Assembly: GCA_964036275.1 (NCBI GenBank)
Contig: CAXIWQ010000467.1
Location: forward strand, 49,001-113,000
Length of the DNA stretch: 64,000 bases
Direction of reading: 5' to 3'
From: Litoditis marina
Taxonomy: Eukaryota > Nematoda > Chromadorea > Rhabditida > Rhabditidae
The notes beneath the pieces were generated by a model. That model had not been told where the DNA came from. It worked only from the letters and a program-made list of their open reading frames with translations, and did no database searches. Positions 38,631 to 49,309 of the stretch are shown here, one piece after another. Position 1 is the stretch's first letter. The number at the start of each line of letters is the position of its first letter. Both the position numbers and the translations under genes were made by a program.

Positions 38631-38892
38631 TTATCTTTTACGTATTGAAACGTGGACCTCATAGAATCGAATTCCATCGCCATTCGCATATTCATCGTGT
38701 ATAATGGTTGGAGCAGCGTGTAAAATCATTCCAATAGATCGAGCAAATGATTCGAAAGTTTGTCGTGGGATGGGTCGATACAACACCTCCTTCATCATAT
38801 CAGCGTAACCCCCGTTTGAGAATTTGTGCAAAAATATCCTTAATCATACAATTCATTTGTACGTCATTAGAACGTTTGGAATCTGACGCCAT
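38631..38892 (-). pseudogene. small Maverick gene with one-base frameshift
   Basis: A minus-strand frame starts at ATG 38892 and runs about 20 codons. A second frame encodes the remaining 65 codons to the stop at 38631 but has no upstream ATG of its own beyond a codon or two. The switch point falls at a run of five A (38830-38834; five T on the coding strand), where one base too many would explain it. Alternatives are a +1 programmed frameshift or a sequence error. The product is unrecognised. It follows the major capsid gene on the same strand. Confidence 0.5.
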
Positions 38893-39045
38893 TGCACAGT
38901 AATTACAGCAAACACCGCTAATCCTTGTTGTGTCGAGTGTTACAGAACAGAGTCAAATCCTCCAAGAATCACGGCGTGAATACCACTAGTTGAAATCTGA
39001 TGCAATTGCACAGTAATTACAAACACCGCTAATCCTTGTAGAGCA
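38893..39045. repeat. tandem duplication at the 3' end of the capsid gene
   Basis: Two blocks are each present twice: CAGTAATTAC..AAACACCGCTAATCC (about 38898 and 39011) and GAGTCAAAT..TCTCCAAGAATCACGGCGT (about 38950 and 39097). The second block is the coding end of the capsid gene itself, so a piece of the gene has been copied about 115-150 bases downstream. Confidence 0.65.
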
Positions 39046-40371
39046 TTACAGAATAGAGTCAATATGAGGGTTCCGAGCTGAATCAATTGACAGAATAGAG
39101 TCAAATTCTCCAAGAATCACGGCGTAGATACCACCAGCTGGTACAGCTTCACCAAACTCGAGCCTGATTGTAACATTGCCTTGCTTGATCAAATCGAACA
39201 GCTCCGGATTATGAATAGTGGGACTTAGTTCAATTGAATAAATTGCATATCCATTTTTAAAATTGTCCATAGTAATGCTATTATTCTCGGGAGATCTGGC
39301 CATTCCGAGCGATTCTAGAGTAGTTATAAACGCTTGGGCATAAATATTATTTTTATAATCAAGATTCCATGGTCTACCTGGGTAGAGAGTTCCTGACACC
39401 TCAACTGTAAGATTTGTGAGATTGAAATGTTGAAAATCGAACGGATGGTTTTTATAATTACCATTGAACGAGTCTGAACTAACAAGACCTATAGTAACAC
39501 GTTTCGGTGAGTGTGTGGAAAAAGCAACAAAGTGTGGCGAGTCCATTCTACCCCCACTTATATAAACAGAACGCATTTGCACAGAGTTTAAAGGGTACTG
39601 AATTCTACTTGTCATTAAATGTTTCTCAACAGAGTTCATATACCCATCTGCCAGATCGTACTCATTCAGCAATACAAAGGCATCTTCAATTTTAATTTTT
39701 GGTTTATCTGGACCACTGAAAGAATCAACAAGAAATGCGTTAGAATTAGTGTATACAGTTAGTCTGATATCCATAAAATTCAAGAGTAACTTATTCTGAG
39801 ATGCTAGATCGAGTGGTAGTCTGCATCCAACCTGAACACTTTTTCCACCCTCGGCCAAACTACAACGCCAAATATGTCCACTTGAGGCTTCATCGAAAGT
39901 ATCATCTGTTGCATATCCCGCCACACTGAGATTTGTATCTCGAGTTTCATCATCAAACATGAGCTCATTTTCCATATAATATCGATAAGCAGTATTAACA
40001 CTGCTGGATTCAACTATTTGAGAATTAATATGAAGAACATACTGTTTGGCCATGGCTCCAGCTATGCCCTGAATTGGACCAAAAATAGGGTTGGTTGCAC
40101 CAGTCGCATCCTTTACCGGTACTTTTTGATTCTTCTCATCTGTCAGATGAAATTGCCATACGAGCCAGGATCGTTTCAAGTTGATGTACGACTTGGAATT
40201 ACTTGCAAGTTGAAATTCGAATGGACCGTTCGAATCGGGAGTCAGAGTGTTTTTCAAATTTATTCGTGTCCATCTACAGTTTTGAACTCCAACCTGTGAT
40301 GCAGGCATGGCTTGAAGGTCAAGTTCGGGTAAAATAGCATGATTACTTTTGGGATCGATTAATTGGAGCAT
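39046..40371 (-). CDS. major capsid protein, double jelly roll
   Basis: 441 residues from ATG 40371, no intron, the expected length for Polinton major capsid proteins. Typical features: N-terminal PASQVGVQNCRWTRINL, a first jelly roll with SYINLKRSWLVWQF, a central DAFVLLNEYDL to VEKHLM segment, and a second jelly roll ending PAGGIYAVILGEFD. Trimers of such proteins form the hexagonal units of an icosahedral shell. The ATG overlaps the stop of the upstream gene as TAATG (40369-40373), pointing to coupled translation or one shared message. The extreme C-terminus looks extended by the local duplication (two DSIL motifs). Confidence 0.88.
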   Translation of the reverse strand: MLQLIDPKSNHAILPELDLQAMPASQVGVQNCRWTRINLKNTLTPDSNGPFEFQLASNSKSYINLKRSWLVWQFHLTDEKNQKVPVKDATGATNPIFGPIQGIAGAMAKQYVLHINSQIVESSSVNTAYRYYMENELMFDDETRDTNLSVAGYATDDTFDEASSGHIWRCSLAEGGKSVQVGCRLPLDLASQNKLLLNFMDIRLTVYTNSNAFLVDSFSGPDKPKIKIEDAFVLLNEYDLADGYMNSVEKHLMTSRIQYPLNSVQMRSVYISGGRMDSPHFVAFSTHSPKRVTIGLVSSDSFNGNYKNHPFDFQHFNLTNLTVEVSGTLYPGRPWNLDYKNNIYAQAFITTLESLGMARSPENNSITMDNFKNGYAIYSIELSPTIHNPELFDLIKQGNVTIRLEFGEAVPAGGIYAVILGEFDSILSIDSARNPHIDSIL

Positions 40372-40763
40372 TATTCACGTAAAAGAAGCGACCGCTTTCC
40401 AGATGAACGGGGTTTCGAGTGAAGTACCCCGATAGGATTTTTTCTCTTCCTCTTGCCAAGACCGGTCAAGTTACGGACAGCCTGGCGACCATTTTTCTTC
40501 ACAGATGCCCCCACTTTTTCTCCTGCCACAACGTCTTTAACGATATTTTTACCTGTACTGACAATTTCTTGTCCTACAGTAGATTTCAAAAAAGTTGGAA
40601 TCATACTAAGTACACTTGCGAGAATTCCACCAATCCCCCTTCCACGCATCCCACCTCTCTGACGCGGCATTCCAATAAATTGTCCATTTCCAGACTGGCC
40701 ACCTTTAATCAGTGAGTCCCACGGAATATTTTGTAAATCAACGGCTAGATAGGGCATTTTCAA
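40371..40763 (-). CDS. pVI-like minor core protein
   Basis: 130 residues from ATG 40763. Layout: a Gly/Arg-rich stretch (QRGGMRGRGIGG), an amphipathic hydrophobic segment (ILASVLSMIPTFLKS), a helical middle and a very basic tail (GLGKRKRKN and following). This order matches the adenovirus protein-VI-like protein of Polintons, thought to bind the inside of the capsid and membranes during entry. The family assignment rests on pattern and position rather than conserved residues. It sits directly upstream of the capsid gene with a one-base stop/start overlap, and its ATG lies only 29 bases from the divergent protease ATG. Confidence 0.6.
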   Translation of the reverse strand: MKMPYLAVDLQNIPWDSLIKGGQSGNGQFIGMPRQRGGMRGRGIGGILASVLSMIPTFLKSTVGQEIVSTGKNIVKDVVAGEKVGASVKKNGRQAVRNLTGLGKRKRKNPIGVLHSKPRSSGKRSLLLRE

Positions 40764-40792
40764 AAGCAGCCACTCGCGACAGATTGAAAGCG
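40764..40792. promoter_or_regulatory. 29-base divergent intergenic region
   Basis: Separates the ATGs of the pVI-like gene (minus) and the protease gene (plus). No TATA box or trans-splice acceptor fits in so short a space, so promoters or splice sites must lie inside the opposing coding regions. Confidence 0.4.
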
Positions 40793-41260
40793 ATGTATGA
40801 CCACGAAATCACGAAAATGATGAAGAATGATAATCTGACTAGAAAATATTTCAGAGGCGTTTTCCCCTGCGATAAAATACCGGTTCTAAGAGTGCCTGAA
40901 TTTTTTATAATTGTGAATACTGAGCCCTCCGGAAGTGAAGGAGAGCACTGGCAACTGATCTACGTGAAAGGAAAAATTTGTAATTTTTTCTGCTCACTAG
41001 GTCGAAAACCGAAACGTGAAATATTGACGTACGTGAGAAAGTTTCCAAAAGTGTATTATAACAGGTGTCGCCCGCAAAAGGGTAATGAGGTGACATGTGG
41101 CGGGTATACGGTATTTGTAGCGGCCATGCTTGCGCGAAAACACTCATTCAGTAATATTTGTCAACTCTTCCATGAAATACAATCGGATGACAAATTCATT
41201 AGGAAATTTCTCACAAACTCTTTCGGGTATGAGATGGATCCCGTTTCGTCCTTCATTTGA
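40793..41260 (+). CDS. adenain-like cysteine protease
   Basis: 155 residues from ATG 40793. It is of the usual size and carries RKYFRGVFPCDKIP near the start, then GEHWQLIYV with the catalytic His at about residue 52 and NEVTCGGYT with the nucleophile Cys at about 102. Such proteases process capsid precursors. Oddity: the position that normally carries the catalytic acid in FFDS-type motifs reads FFCSLG (about residue 67), so the acid appears replaced by Cys; the nearest polar alternative is Asn64. Other family features are intact. The open frame continues upstream to 40712 but only with a GTG and inside the opposing gene. Confidence 0.8.
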   Translation: MYDHEITKMMKNDNLTRKYFRGVFPCDKIPVLRVPEFFIIVNTEPSGSEGEHWQLIYVKGKICNFFCSLGRKPKREILTYVRKFPKVYYNRCRPQKGNEVTCGGYTVFVAAMLARKHSFSNICQLFHEIQSDDKFIRKFLTNSFGYEMDPVSSFI

Positions 41261-41289
41261 ACTTTTGTTTTCACCGAGTGTGGTTGGTT

Positions 41290-41841
41290 ATGTCTTCTCT
41301 CTCCAAAACTAACTCTACTCTTTCCAAGTCTTACTGTACCATCTGTGACAAGTTTTTAGCGTCCACGCAACGAAAGTATTCCCACGATCGTTCGGCCCAT
41401 CCTTATGTGGATAGTCCCACTCTTCACCTAACTCGTGAGGAGACCTATGAGCGATTCAAAAATCATCCCGGATTTCTTGCAAGAATCAAAAATGACTGCC
41501 CTATTAAAGCTGGTAACCGTCCGGGGGGAAAAGATATTCGAAAAATTATAGTTGAAACTGAATTTCCTATGCTGAGCTATGATGAAAAATCCGAGAAGAA
41601 GGAAGAGAAAATTGTTGTAGAAAAGTCCAAGGAAGAGAAGAAGGAAGACGAAATTGAAAAAACCAAGATTGTAAAAAGTGAAAAACAGGGAGAATCTACA
41701 GGAAAACGTGCAAAGAGATCTATACCTTTAGAAAACAAGAAGGATGGAAAAAGAGTGAAACGTGGCTGGATGTATGATGTACCGGAATCTCACGAAGAAG
41801 CATACGAAGCAAAATACATTACTTATTGTTATTATTATTGA
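41290..41841 (+). CDS. basic protein with a possible C2H2-like zinc site
   Basis: 183 residues from ATG 41290, 29 bases after the protease stop. Near the N-terminus CTICDKF followed by HDRSAH gives a C-x2-C-x12-H-x4-H pattern, plausible for zinc. The middle is a long Lys/Glu-rich helix. Two basic clusters (GKRAKRS and GKRVKRG) look like nuclear localisation or DNA-binding signals. The C-terminus is Tyr-rich. This composition would suit a DNA-condensing or regulatory core protein. No family recognised. Probably cotranscribed with the protease. Confidence 0.55.
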   Translation: MSSLSKTNSTLSKSYCTICDKFLASTQRKYSHDRSAHPYVDSPTLHLTREETYERFKNHPGFLARIKNDCPIKAGNRPGGKDIRKIIVETEFPMLSYDEKSEKKEEKIVVEKSKEEKKEDEIEKTKIVKSEKQGESTGKRAKRSIPLENKKDGKRVKRGWMYDVPESHEEAYEAKYITYCYYY

Positions 41842-42111
41842 ATAAATCAGTTTAATACTTTTTCTTATTACTTGATACAGTAAGCATCGCCCCGCCCCTT
41901 ATTTATGCTTAGGTATGAACAAGCAGCAGCGCACCATTACGTAATTGTACAGTACGCGTCAGTCGGCTCCACCATCTAGTCTCACAGCATCTTTCTAGTA
42001 TAAACTCGTTGAAACATCTCTAATAGTATAACTTTGAAAAAAACTTTACATTACACCCCTTCATTTGTTTCCATGGTCACGTTCAAAAGTGAATTTGACT
42101 TGTTCCAGAAG
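41842..42111. other. spacer before the RING gene
   Basis: Change from intronless core genes to a spliced gene. It contains an AATAAA-like signal overlapping the preceding stop (TTGAATAAATC) and ends with the acceptor TTGTTCCAG at 42108, four bases before the next ATG. Confidence 0.45.
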
Positions 42112-43374
42112 ATGTCGGATAATATTAATGGCGATTATTCCTATACGTTCTTCGAGTTACAAAATGTGGTGAGTGCATCTTATGATTGTAGAAAAAAACC
42201 TTATCATGTGATCAATTTTTCTTGTATGATAACATGTTACGAGTAGCAGAAGATTTAAAGGACAAAAACACATTTTTGTAGTTTGGTCTCAACCGCCAAT
42301 TGAGTCAACTAGCTTTGGAACCATTCAAAAAAGTTGAACCTTGGAAATAGCTGATAAATTCTTTTCTTTTATTACAGCTTGCATGTAGAGTCATAATTTT
42401 CCAGGCGCTTCCTAGTCCCTCGAGACTTGCGCAACTGTCTCAGGAACAGTTCTACCGTATGGTGCTTGAGAGACCGCGCACTCCGCCAGCCGGGCCTTCC
42501 CGCTATTTTGGTGGAGAGGATTTGCCCAGATGGGCACAGCGACTAGACTGGCCACAGTGGGACTCCCCGGAAACTCCCCCCGAAAAGAGAGCACGTAGAC
42601 AACATCCGACCCCCTACCCTGAGGGAGGGAGCATTGCGTGTACTGTGAGTTTGCATTAATAAAGCTCAAACTACGGTTCAGATTGCAAAACATCAATTAA
42701 GCTCAAACTACAATCTAGATTCCAAAACATCAATTAAGCTCAAACTACAATCTAGACTACAAACTTCAAAAGTGCATTTTTTCCATCAAAAAAGTTCATT
42801 TTCCCAAAAAAATTCTTCATGGAAAAATCTCCCATCGGAACTACCGCTAATCCAGAGAAAACCTAATAAATTACAGATCTGCGGTGTGAATCGGTTCGAT
42901 ACGGACCTTCGGAAGTGTCCTGCTGAATGCAGCGCCTGGTTCTGCATTTACTGCATACCAAAGCTGTTCCGGTCGGAATATGGGACCCGCTGCCCCTGTT
43001 GTAGAGCGGACATCGCGTCAACAGGTAGAAATTTCACTTTATTACTAGTTATTCAGGTATTTGTAGCGAGAAAACTGTTGCCGGTTGATGGAATTGAATC
43101 ACAGAAAAAAACATGTTGTAAGATATTGTAGCGAAGCATGTCACAAAAAGGGCCATTGCGCGGTAATTCTTTTTTATAAGAAAAGTTATGCTACTTTGTA
43201 TATTTGCAGAGTCGGCACAGAAAAGATGGCTCGCACCCGCACTGGAGCAAAAGAAAGGCAAGACCGCTAAGAGGTCGCTCTTCCCAGCTCCCTGAGATTT
43301 ATCGTGTGACGTTTATTTTAATTTTCTTTCTGTCAATTGTATTACACTCGAGCAGTCTTAACCCTTTGTCTTAA
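42112..43374 (+). CDS. RING-finger protein, possible MYND-like second finger (cargo)
   Basis: Exons 42112-42168, 42405-42644 and 42877-43024 join in phase with good splice sites, after an SL1-like acceptor at 42108. The junction of exons 2 and 3 builds a RING: CTIC, then CPAEC, FCIYC and CPCC, the layout of an E3 ubiquitin ligase finger. Exon 2 is Pro/Arg-rich. A fourth exon, about 43071-43162, keeps frame and encodes RYCSEACHKKGHC, like the second half of a MYND finger, but its acceptor (GCGAG) is poor. The last exon from 43210 can be read in two frames, so the C-terminus is uncertain. Introns in an otherwise intronless element suggest capture from a host. Confidence 0.6.
42655..42815. repeat. 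intron repeats including terminal-repeat-like sequence
   Basis: Within the second intron of the RING gene. Three tandem units of about 42 bp contain TTAAGCTCAAACTACAATCT. They run directly into ACTACAAACTTCAAAAGTGC and AAAGTTCATTTTCCCAAAAA, which matches the inner part of the Maverick terminal repeats (about 32445-32525). Confidence 0.6.
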
Positions 43375-43522
43375 TAGTTTCTGTTTTAATCAGGTAAAAC
43401 CTCTATTTTCACACTTTTCTACCTAGTTTGCACATCGTTTCACTCATTCACACTTTGTTTTATTGTCTTTTCGTCCTTGTAACTCGCTAAATAATACAGT
43501 TGTTTTAAAGACACATATTCAT
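43375..43522. other. spacer between converging genes
   Basis: AT-rich, holds the 3' ends of the RING gene (plus) and the six-exon gene (minus). Nothing else seen. Confidence 0.4.
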
Positions 43523-45038
<1,516 letters not shown>

Positions 45039-45146
45039 GGGGGTTGGCCAGTTTTCCCGTTTTCGAGCATATGGGTTGCAGGTTAGCACGATTATTCCGG
45101 GCTTTGCTACACCGTAGTCGTCGGCCTACAAAAGTATACTTTAAGA

Positions 45147-47060
45147 CTACACTTTCTTTGTTGCAATAGTATGTGTAGGACATCCATGTATCCAACATCC
45201 GAGAACTTCGATTACGGTATTCGTAGGCTGATGGTAGGCGTCCACCTTAATCTTGCGGCCATTATGGTGGAAAAAATGTTCGCCGCCGCGTAGAATATAC
45301 TGTAGCTCGATATTGCGCTGTTGTTCCACCCATTTTATGTACTTTATAGCCAATTTCGATTGCACATCATTCGAGTGGTAACCATTTTCAGGTAGGATTC
45401 CGACTTGACCAACTTTCATGTGTTGATGCTTAATCAAAAAGAAACTGAAAGAAGCAAAAGTACATGAATGAATGATGGGATTGAAGGTAGTCATGTCCAA
45501 ACTAGCTTTCATGTAGCGGGCAAGACCCTGGTGGAGTAGAGAAACATCATTTTCACAATATGCATGTAATTCCCTGTCAGAATCATATTGTGTAGTTTGA
45601 TTCTCTTCATACCAGCGAGTGAATTGGTCCCTCTCGGCAGTCTTCATTGTCTTTGGCGAGTAGTAATCGATTGGTGGAAGACAAGGCAGTGTCTTACCGT
45701 AATTAGCAGGATGATTGAACAAATATGGGTAGGTTCCTTTTTTCTGATCTTCGAACCCAAAAGCTTTGGGCATACTGGACAGTGACATTGGGAGAAAGAG
45801 ACACGAATCTTTAAATTTCAGACTGTTTGTTTTCAATTCTTTTGAACCGTTAACTTTCAACTGAAACACTTTCAACCCATTTTTCACAATTTCAGGGATG
45901 ATTCCTCTCTCCAGTAGTGGGTGAATCAGGAAATGTAGATCAAAACGTGATGCGTTGTGGGCGACAACTATGGCATTGTCGAGAGATTTGTCAAATAGTA
46001 GAAAATGAATAAATTTCCTTGCTACAGCGTCTCGCTCTTCATGCGATTCATGTCCGAAATGACCTTTTCGGAGAGGACCACAATTATTACAAGGTGTGGC
46101 TATAGGCAGGTTGTAGCAGTCATGACACATAATTGAATAACAAACGTAGTTTGCCCACTGCTCACCAAAACTGTGCAAATCATCAGGATTCTCGAGAAGT
46201 ACAGTTTCAAAGTCGTAAACAACAATTTTGAATTTTGACTGTTTTTCGTATTTCTTCTGAATATCGGTGGGTGACGGAGGAATCCAGCAGCAATCATGGG
46301 TTTTTGGGTTAACGTGACTATTGCAGTCAGAACAATATGAGCTATTTCCACAAATGTGTCCACCACGAATGTTTGCAGGTTTATAGTCTCCGTCACAGTC
46401 AGGACAACGTTTGAATTTCGAGCAGGTTGAAGTTCTGGATCGCCCGTCAGGTACATTTCTGTGAGCATCAAAACATTCCTGGAGATAGAATGTGTAGTTA
46501 CAGTCAGGGCACGTGATAGGTTGAATGGGAGTTCCACGACAACCTTTTCGACGGCATTTCATACAAATACTGGCACATTTGTGACGATCAATTCTTGTAT
46601 AGGACTTATAACAGTCATTACATATAATTTTGCCAATAGTGACACGAGAAGGAACGAAAACGTCATAATGACCATTAAACAATGCAATTGATACCTTTTT
46701 TTCTGCTGTGGAGTTTTCCTGCCAAACTAGTGAATATACCTTTGCAGGTAAAAGTCGAGAATATAGTTGGAAATGGTAATTTGGAAATTTCTGAGCTATT
46801 TTTGCCAAATCATCTAAACCATAGCTGTTTGCGGTGGTTGAAATACCACAATCGTTCAGTAGATCACATGCCGAATTTTTCCAGACTCTGAAATTTCTTC
46901 GGAATGTTTGTTGAAGATTTTTCAGTTCACGAACATTTCCAACCCCCTGGGCAATATCGGAATCTAGCTTTGATCGAACTATTGCCAGAGGAAGTGAAAA
47001 TGTCTGTGATTGTGAAGGAACAGTGAATTTCAGTTTCAACTGAGGGTCGAACAGGGTCAT
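45147..47060 (-). CDS. protein-primed DNA polymerase B, truncated (exonuclease half only)
   Basis: 637 residues from ATG 47060; the frame is open further upstream to 47189, but through a CT-rich leader. Residues about 147-257 hold many CxxC pairs (zinc-ribbon-like). The 3'-5' exonuclease is complete: Exo I DFE at 283-285, Exo II NASRFD at 369-374, Exo III YCEND at 501-505. Near the end is GGEHFFHHNGRKIKVDAYHQ followed by EVLGCWIHGCP, the segment that normally leads into the TPR and palm domains. The frame then stops; no SLYPS or DTDS palm motif was seen in any reading frame of the element. Family members exceed 1,000 residues. Proofreading may survive but DNA synthesis cannot. A spliced cargo gene starts 20 bases downstream. 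Confidence 0.85.
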   Translation of the reverse strand: MTLFDPQLKLKFTVPSQSQTFSLPLAIVRSKLDSDIAQGVGNVRELKNLQQTFRRNFRVWKNSACDLLNDCGISTTANSYGLDDLAKIAQKFPNYHFQLYSRLLPAKVYSLVWQENSTAEKKVSIALFNGHYDVFVPSRVTIGKIICNDCYKSYTRIDRHKCASICMKCRRKGCRGTPIQPITCPDCNYTFYLQECFDAHRNVPDGRSRTSTCSKFKRCPDCDGDYKPANIRGGHICGNSSYCSDCNSHVNPKTHDCCWIPPSPTDIQKKYEKQSKFKIVVYDFETVLLENPDDLHSFGEQWANYVCYSIMCHDCYNLPIATPCNNCGPLRKGHFGHESHEERDAVARKFIHFLLFDKSLDNAIVVAHNASRFDLHFLIHPLLERGIIPEIVKNGLKVFQLKVNGSKELKTNSLKFKDSCLFLPMSLSSMPKAFGFEDQKKGTYPYLFNHPANYGKTLPCLPPIDYYSPKTMKTAERDQFTRWYEENQTTQYDSDRELHAYCENDVSLLHQGLARYMKASLDMTTFNPIIHSCTFASFSFFLIKHQHMKVGQVGILPENGYHSNDVQSKLAIKYIKWVEQQRNIELQYILRGGEHFFHHNGRKIKVDAYHQPTNTVIEVLGCWIHGCPTHTIATKKV

Positions 47061-47287
47061 TGCAGATTTGTCGAATGACGGGTGGCTACAATATTCCACA
47101 ATAGAGGGGTGGTGTGAGAGGAGAGAGAATGAGAGAAAGAGGAGAGAGATAGTGAATGACAGATGGTGAGAGCGCAGACAACAAAGCAAACCACACGCAG
47201 ATTTGAATATAATTGGTCACTATGGTTTCGTATTACAGTGACCTTACACATTGTTTTTTATTACCGTGACCTTAACCACTTACAAAT

Positions 47288-48859
47288 ATGTCTGCTTCCG
47301 AAGAGTTTGATCCTGTTGTTTATTCCCCGTTTAACGGACAACCTACCGACTTTTCCGGGCTAGCTATTGAACTTTCTAATGAGCAAGTATTTTACGAAGA
47401 TATAGCTGATGATGTTTCATTCAGTAGTCAATCTACGACTGTATCCTACATCACAAGTTACAGTGACGAGTACATTGCCAACATATGCCTTGAAGATGTA
47501 TATACCGACGACAACTCCACTCAGGATCCTGAAAACAACTCCAATGATTCTGGTCAGTCTGATTATACAATAGAAGACTTGTCTGAATTTTTCCAAACAC
47601 CTATCGATTTCGGACAGTATGAAGAAGAACCGTTTACAAACAACCTGGATTTAACAGGTGTTTTTTATTCAAACGAGCACCGCCCAAATTAGGGGTACCG
47701 TAATTACCGTTTCGGGACCATTGCGGTAGACGCGGTAAAATTTGAAGTTCGAACTGTAAATTTTCGAAATCAGTGTTTTTTTATAATTTCCTTCGTCTTA
47801 CCTATATAGTTTGTTTTTATTTTGTGTACTCTATATTCATTTGCGCCATTCTCAGCGGCATGTCGGAGCCTCTTCGGGTGGTAGCCAGCCGATACTGCCT
47901 GGAGTTCAACCGATGCTCGCCTCCGAACGGGCAGTGTGTTCAACAGGGCAGAGTCGAGTTCTGCCGTTGTCGTGGAGGATTTCAAGGACCAGACTGCTCT
48001 GAGTAAGTTTATGTTTCAATCGATAATTGCCCTATTGACCTTTTGTTTGTTCTAGTAGACTGTGTTTTAGATCCTCTATCTCTTCTACCATATCTACTCC
48101 ACCCGTTACCCCTGGTTCGATAGTTCGTCATATTAAAGCGCACTACAAGTAAGTAATCCCTATAATTGCTTAACTGAATTTCTGCTGTGTTGATTGACCT
48201 TTACTAGTTTAGACACTCGCGCCCCACTTCTCCTCCTTTAATCTCTTCTCAACATCCTGGTCTCCGTATTAACCACACGATTCGCGAATAGTAAGTTGTT
48301 CACATGTTTCCCCTGAATCTTAGTTCATCTACCACGATAGTAAGTTGTTCTATTAATATGTTAAATGTCGCGTTTATAGCACGATCCCGGTTTCGAACGA
48401 TTCCCTTGCCATGCGGGAATATACTCCTCCACTGGTCCAGCAGCGTCTCCCGCCGCCTCCCTATTTCCAGTAAGTGCTCAGTTATATACTAATCTGTCAG
48501 AAAATGTTTCACTCGTTCTATATTGTTTCCGTTTTTCTCATTTTGTTTCCTCCAGCGCCACTTCGACTCTTCTCCCCCCGGTTGAACCCAAGTCCGGAGT
48601 CGGAGAGAACGCCTTCGCTATCGGTTAGTTATGATTATAATTTTCTTCTTATATAACTTTATCTTTTGAATTGGCTTTTGCACTTCTCTATAAAACCTTT
48701 CTCTCTTTGTCTTAAGAAAACGAAGAACTAAATTGGTGTAATTGATAACACGTTTTTTTATGCACGTGAAAACGCGTGAGATTTCACTAATGTTTTAGTC
48801 ACGTGAAATAATGTGCTCACGTGATCCTGTAATTTGTTTTATAATCTCTCTCTCTCTCT

Positions 48860-48940
<81 letters not shown>

Positions 48941-49239
48941 TCTCTTGTCTGTCTTCCTCACTCTTGTTAATTTGCTTGTATTCAGGAGGAGCGTTGGTCT
49001 TGTCCTTCCTTGTTGGCGGAACGCTTGTCTTGGTCTGGAAGTTTTTGAAGAAGTTTTTCGATGCTGTCACCGTGCCCGGGGCCCCCGCGGTTCTGCCTCA
49101 GAAGCCTGTTAAGAAGGAAGAGGGAAAAAAGGAGGAGAACAATGAAGAGGAAGAAGAGAAGAAGGAAGAGGAAGAGCCCGAGAAGATGGCACTGATCACT
49201 GACCCTATCGCAGTGTCGAAGGCTCAGTGGACTCTTTGA
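47288..49239 (+). CDS. EGF-like protein with two membrane segments (cargo)
   Basis: Seven exons join in frame: 47288-47657, 47810-48002, 48071-48148, 48213-48290, 48380-48469, 48556-48623, 48986-49239; 376 residues plus TGA. Order: acidic N-terminal region (about 1-123); hydrophobic segment (VCFYFVYSIFICAIL); one EGF-like module with six cysteines ending CRCRGGFQGPDC; a Ser/Thr/Pro-rich stalk; a second membrane segment (ALVLSFLVGGTLVLVW); basic WKFLKKFF; and a Glu/Lys-rich tail. The predicted topology puts the EGF part outside and both ends inside. An alternative start is ATG 47860, four bases after a CTCAG acceptor. No known fusogen fold is recognised. Surface display, and a role in host contact, are inference. 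Introns point to host origin. Confidence 0.6.
48848..48936. repeat. (CT)n microsatellite
   Basis: Pure CT for most of 90 bases, in the last intron of the EGF-like gene and upstream of its TTCAG acceptor. Confidence 0.95.
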
Positions 49240-49309
49240 TGTGTTAATTTTTTCATTTTTATATGAACTCTGTTGATCTCAAGAAGTGTTTTTATTGATC
49301 GAAGAAAGG

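Noticed and set aside
45125..45147. Polymerase read on into the six-exon gene through a 27-base intron
   Set aside because: Phase would fit, but 27 bases is shorter than known Caenorhabditis introns and the downstream protein does not resemble the missing polymerase domains.
47060..47189. Longer polymerase start at 47189
   Set aside because: The extra 43 residues come from a CT-rich leader of Leu, Ser and Phe. The ATG at 47060 is followed by ordinary coding sequence.
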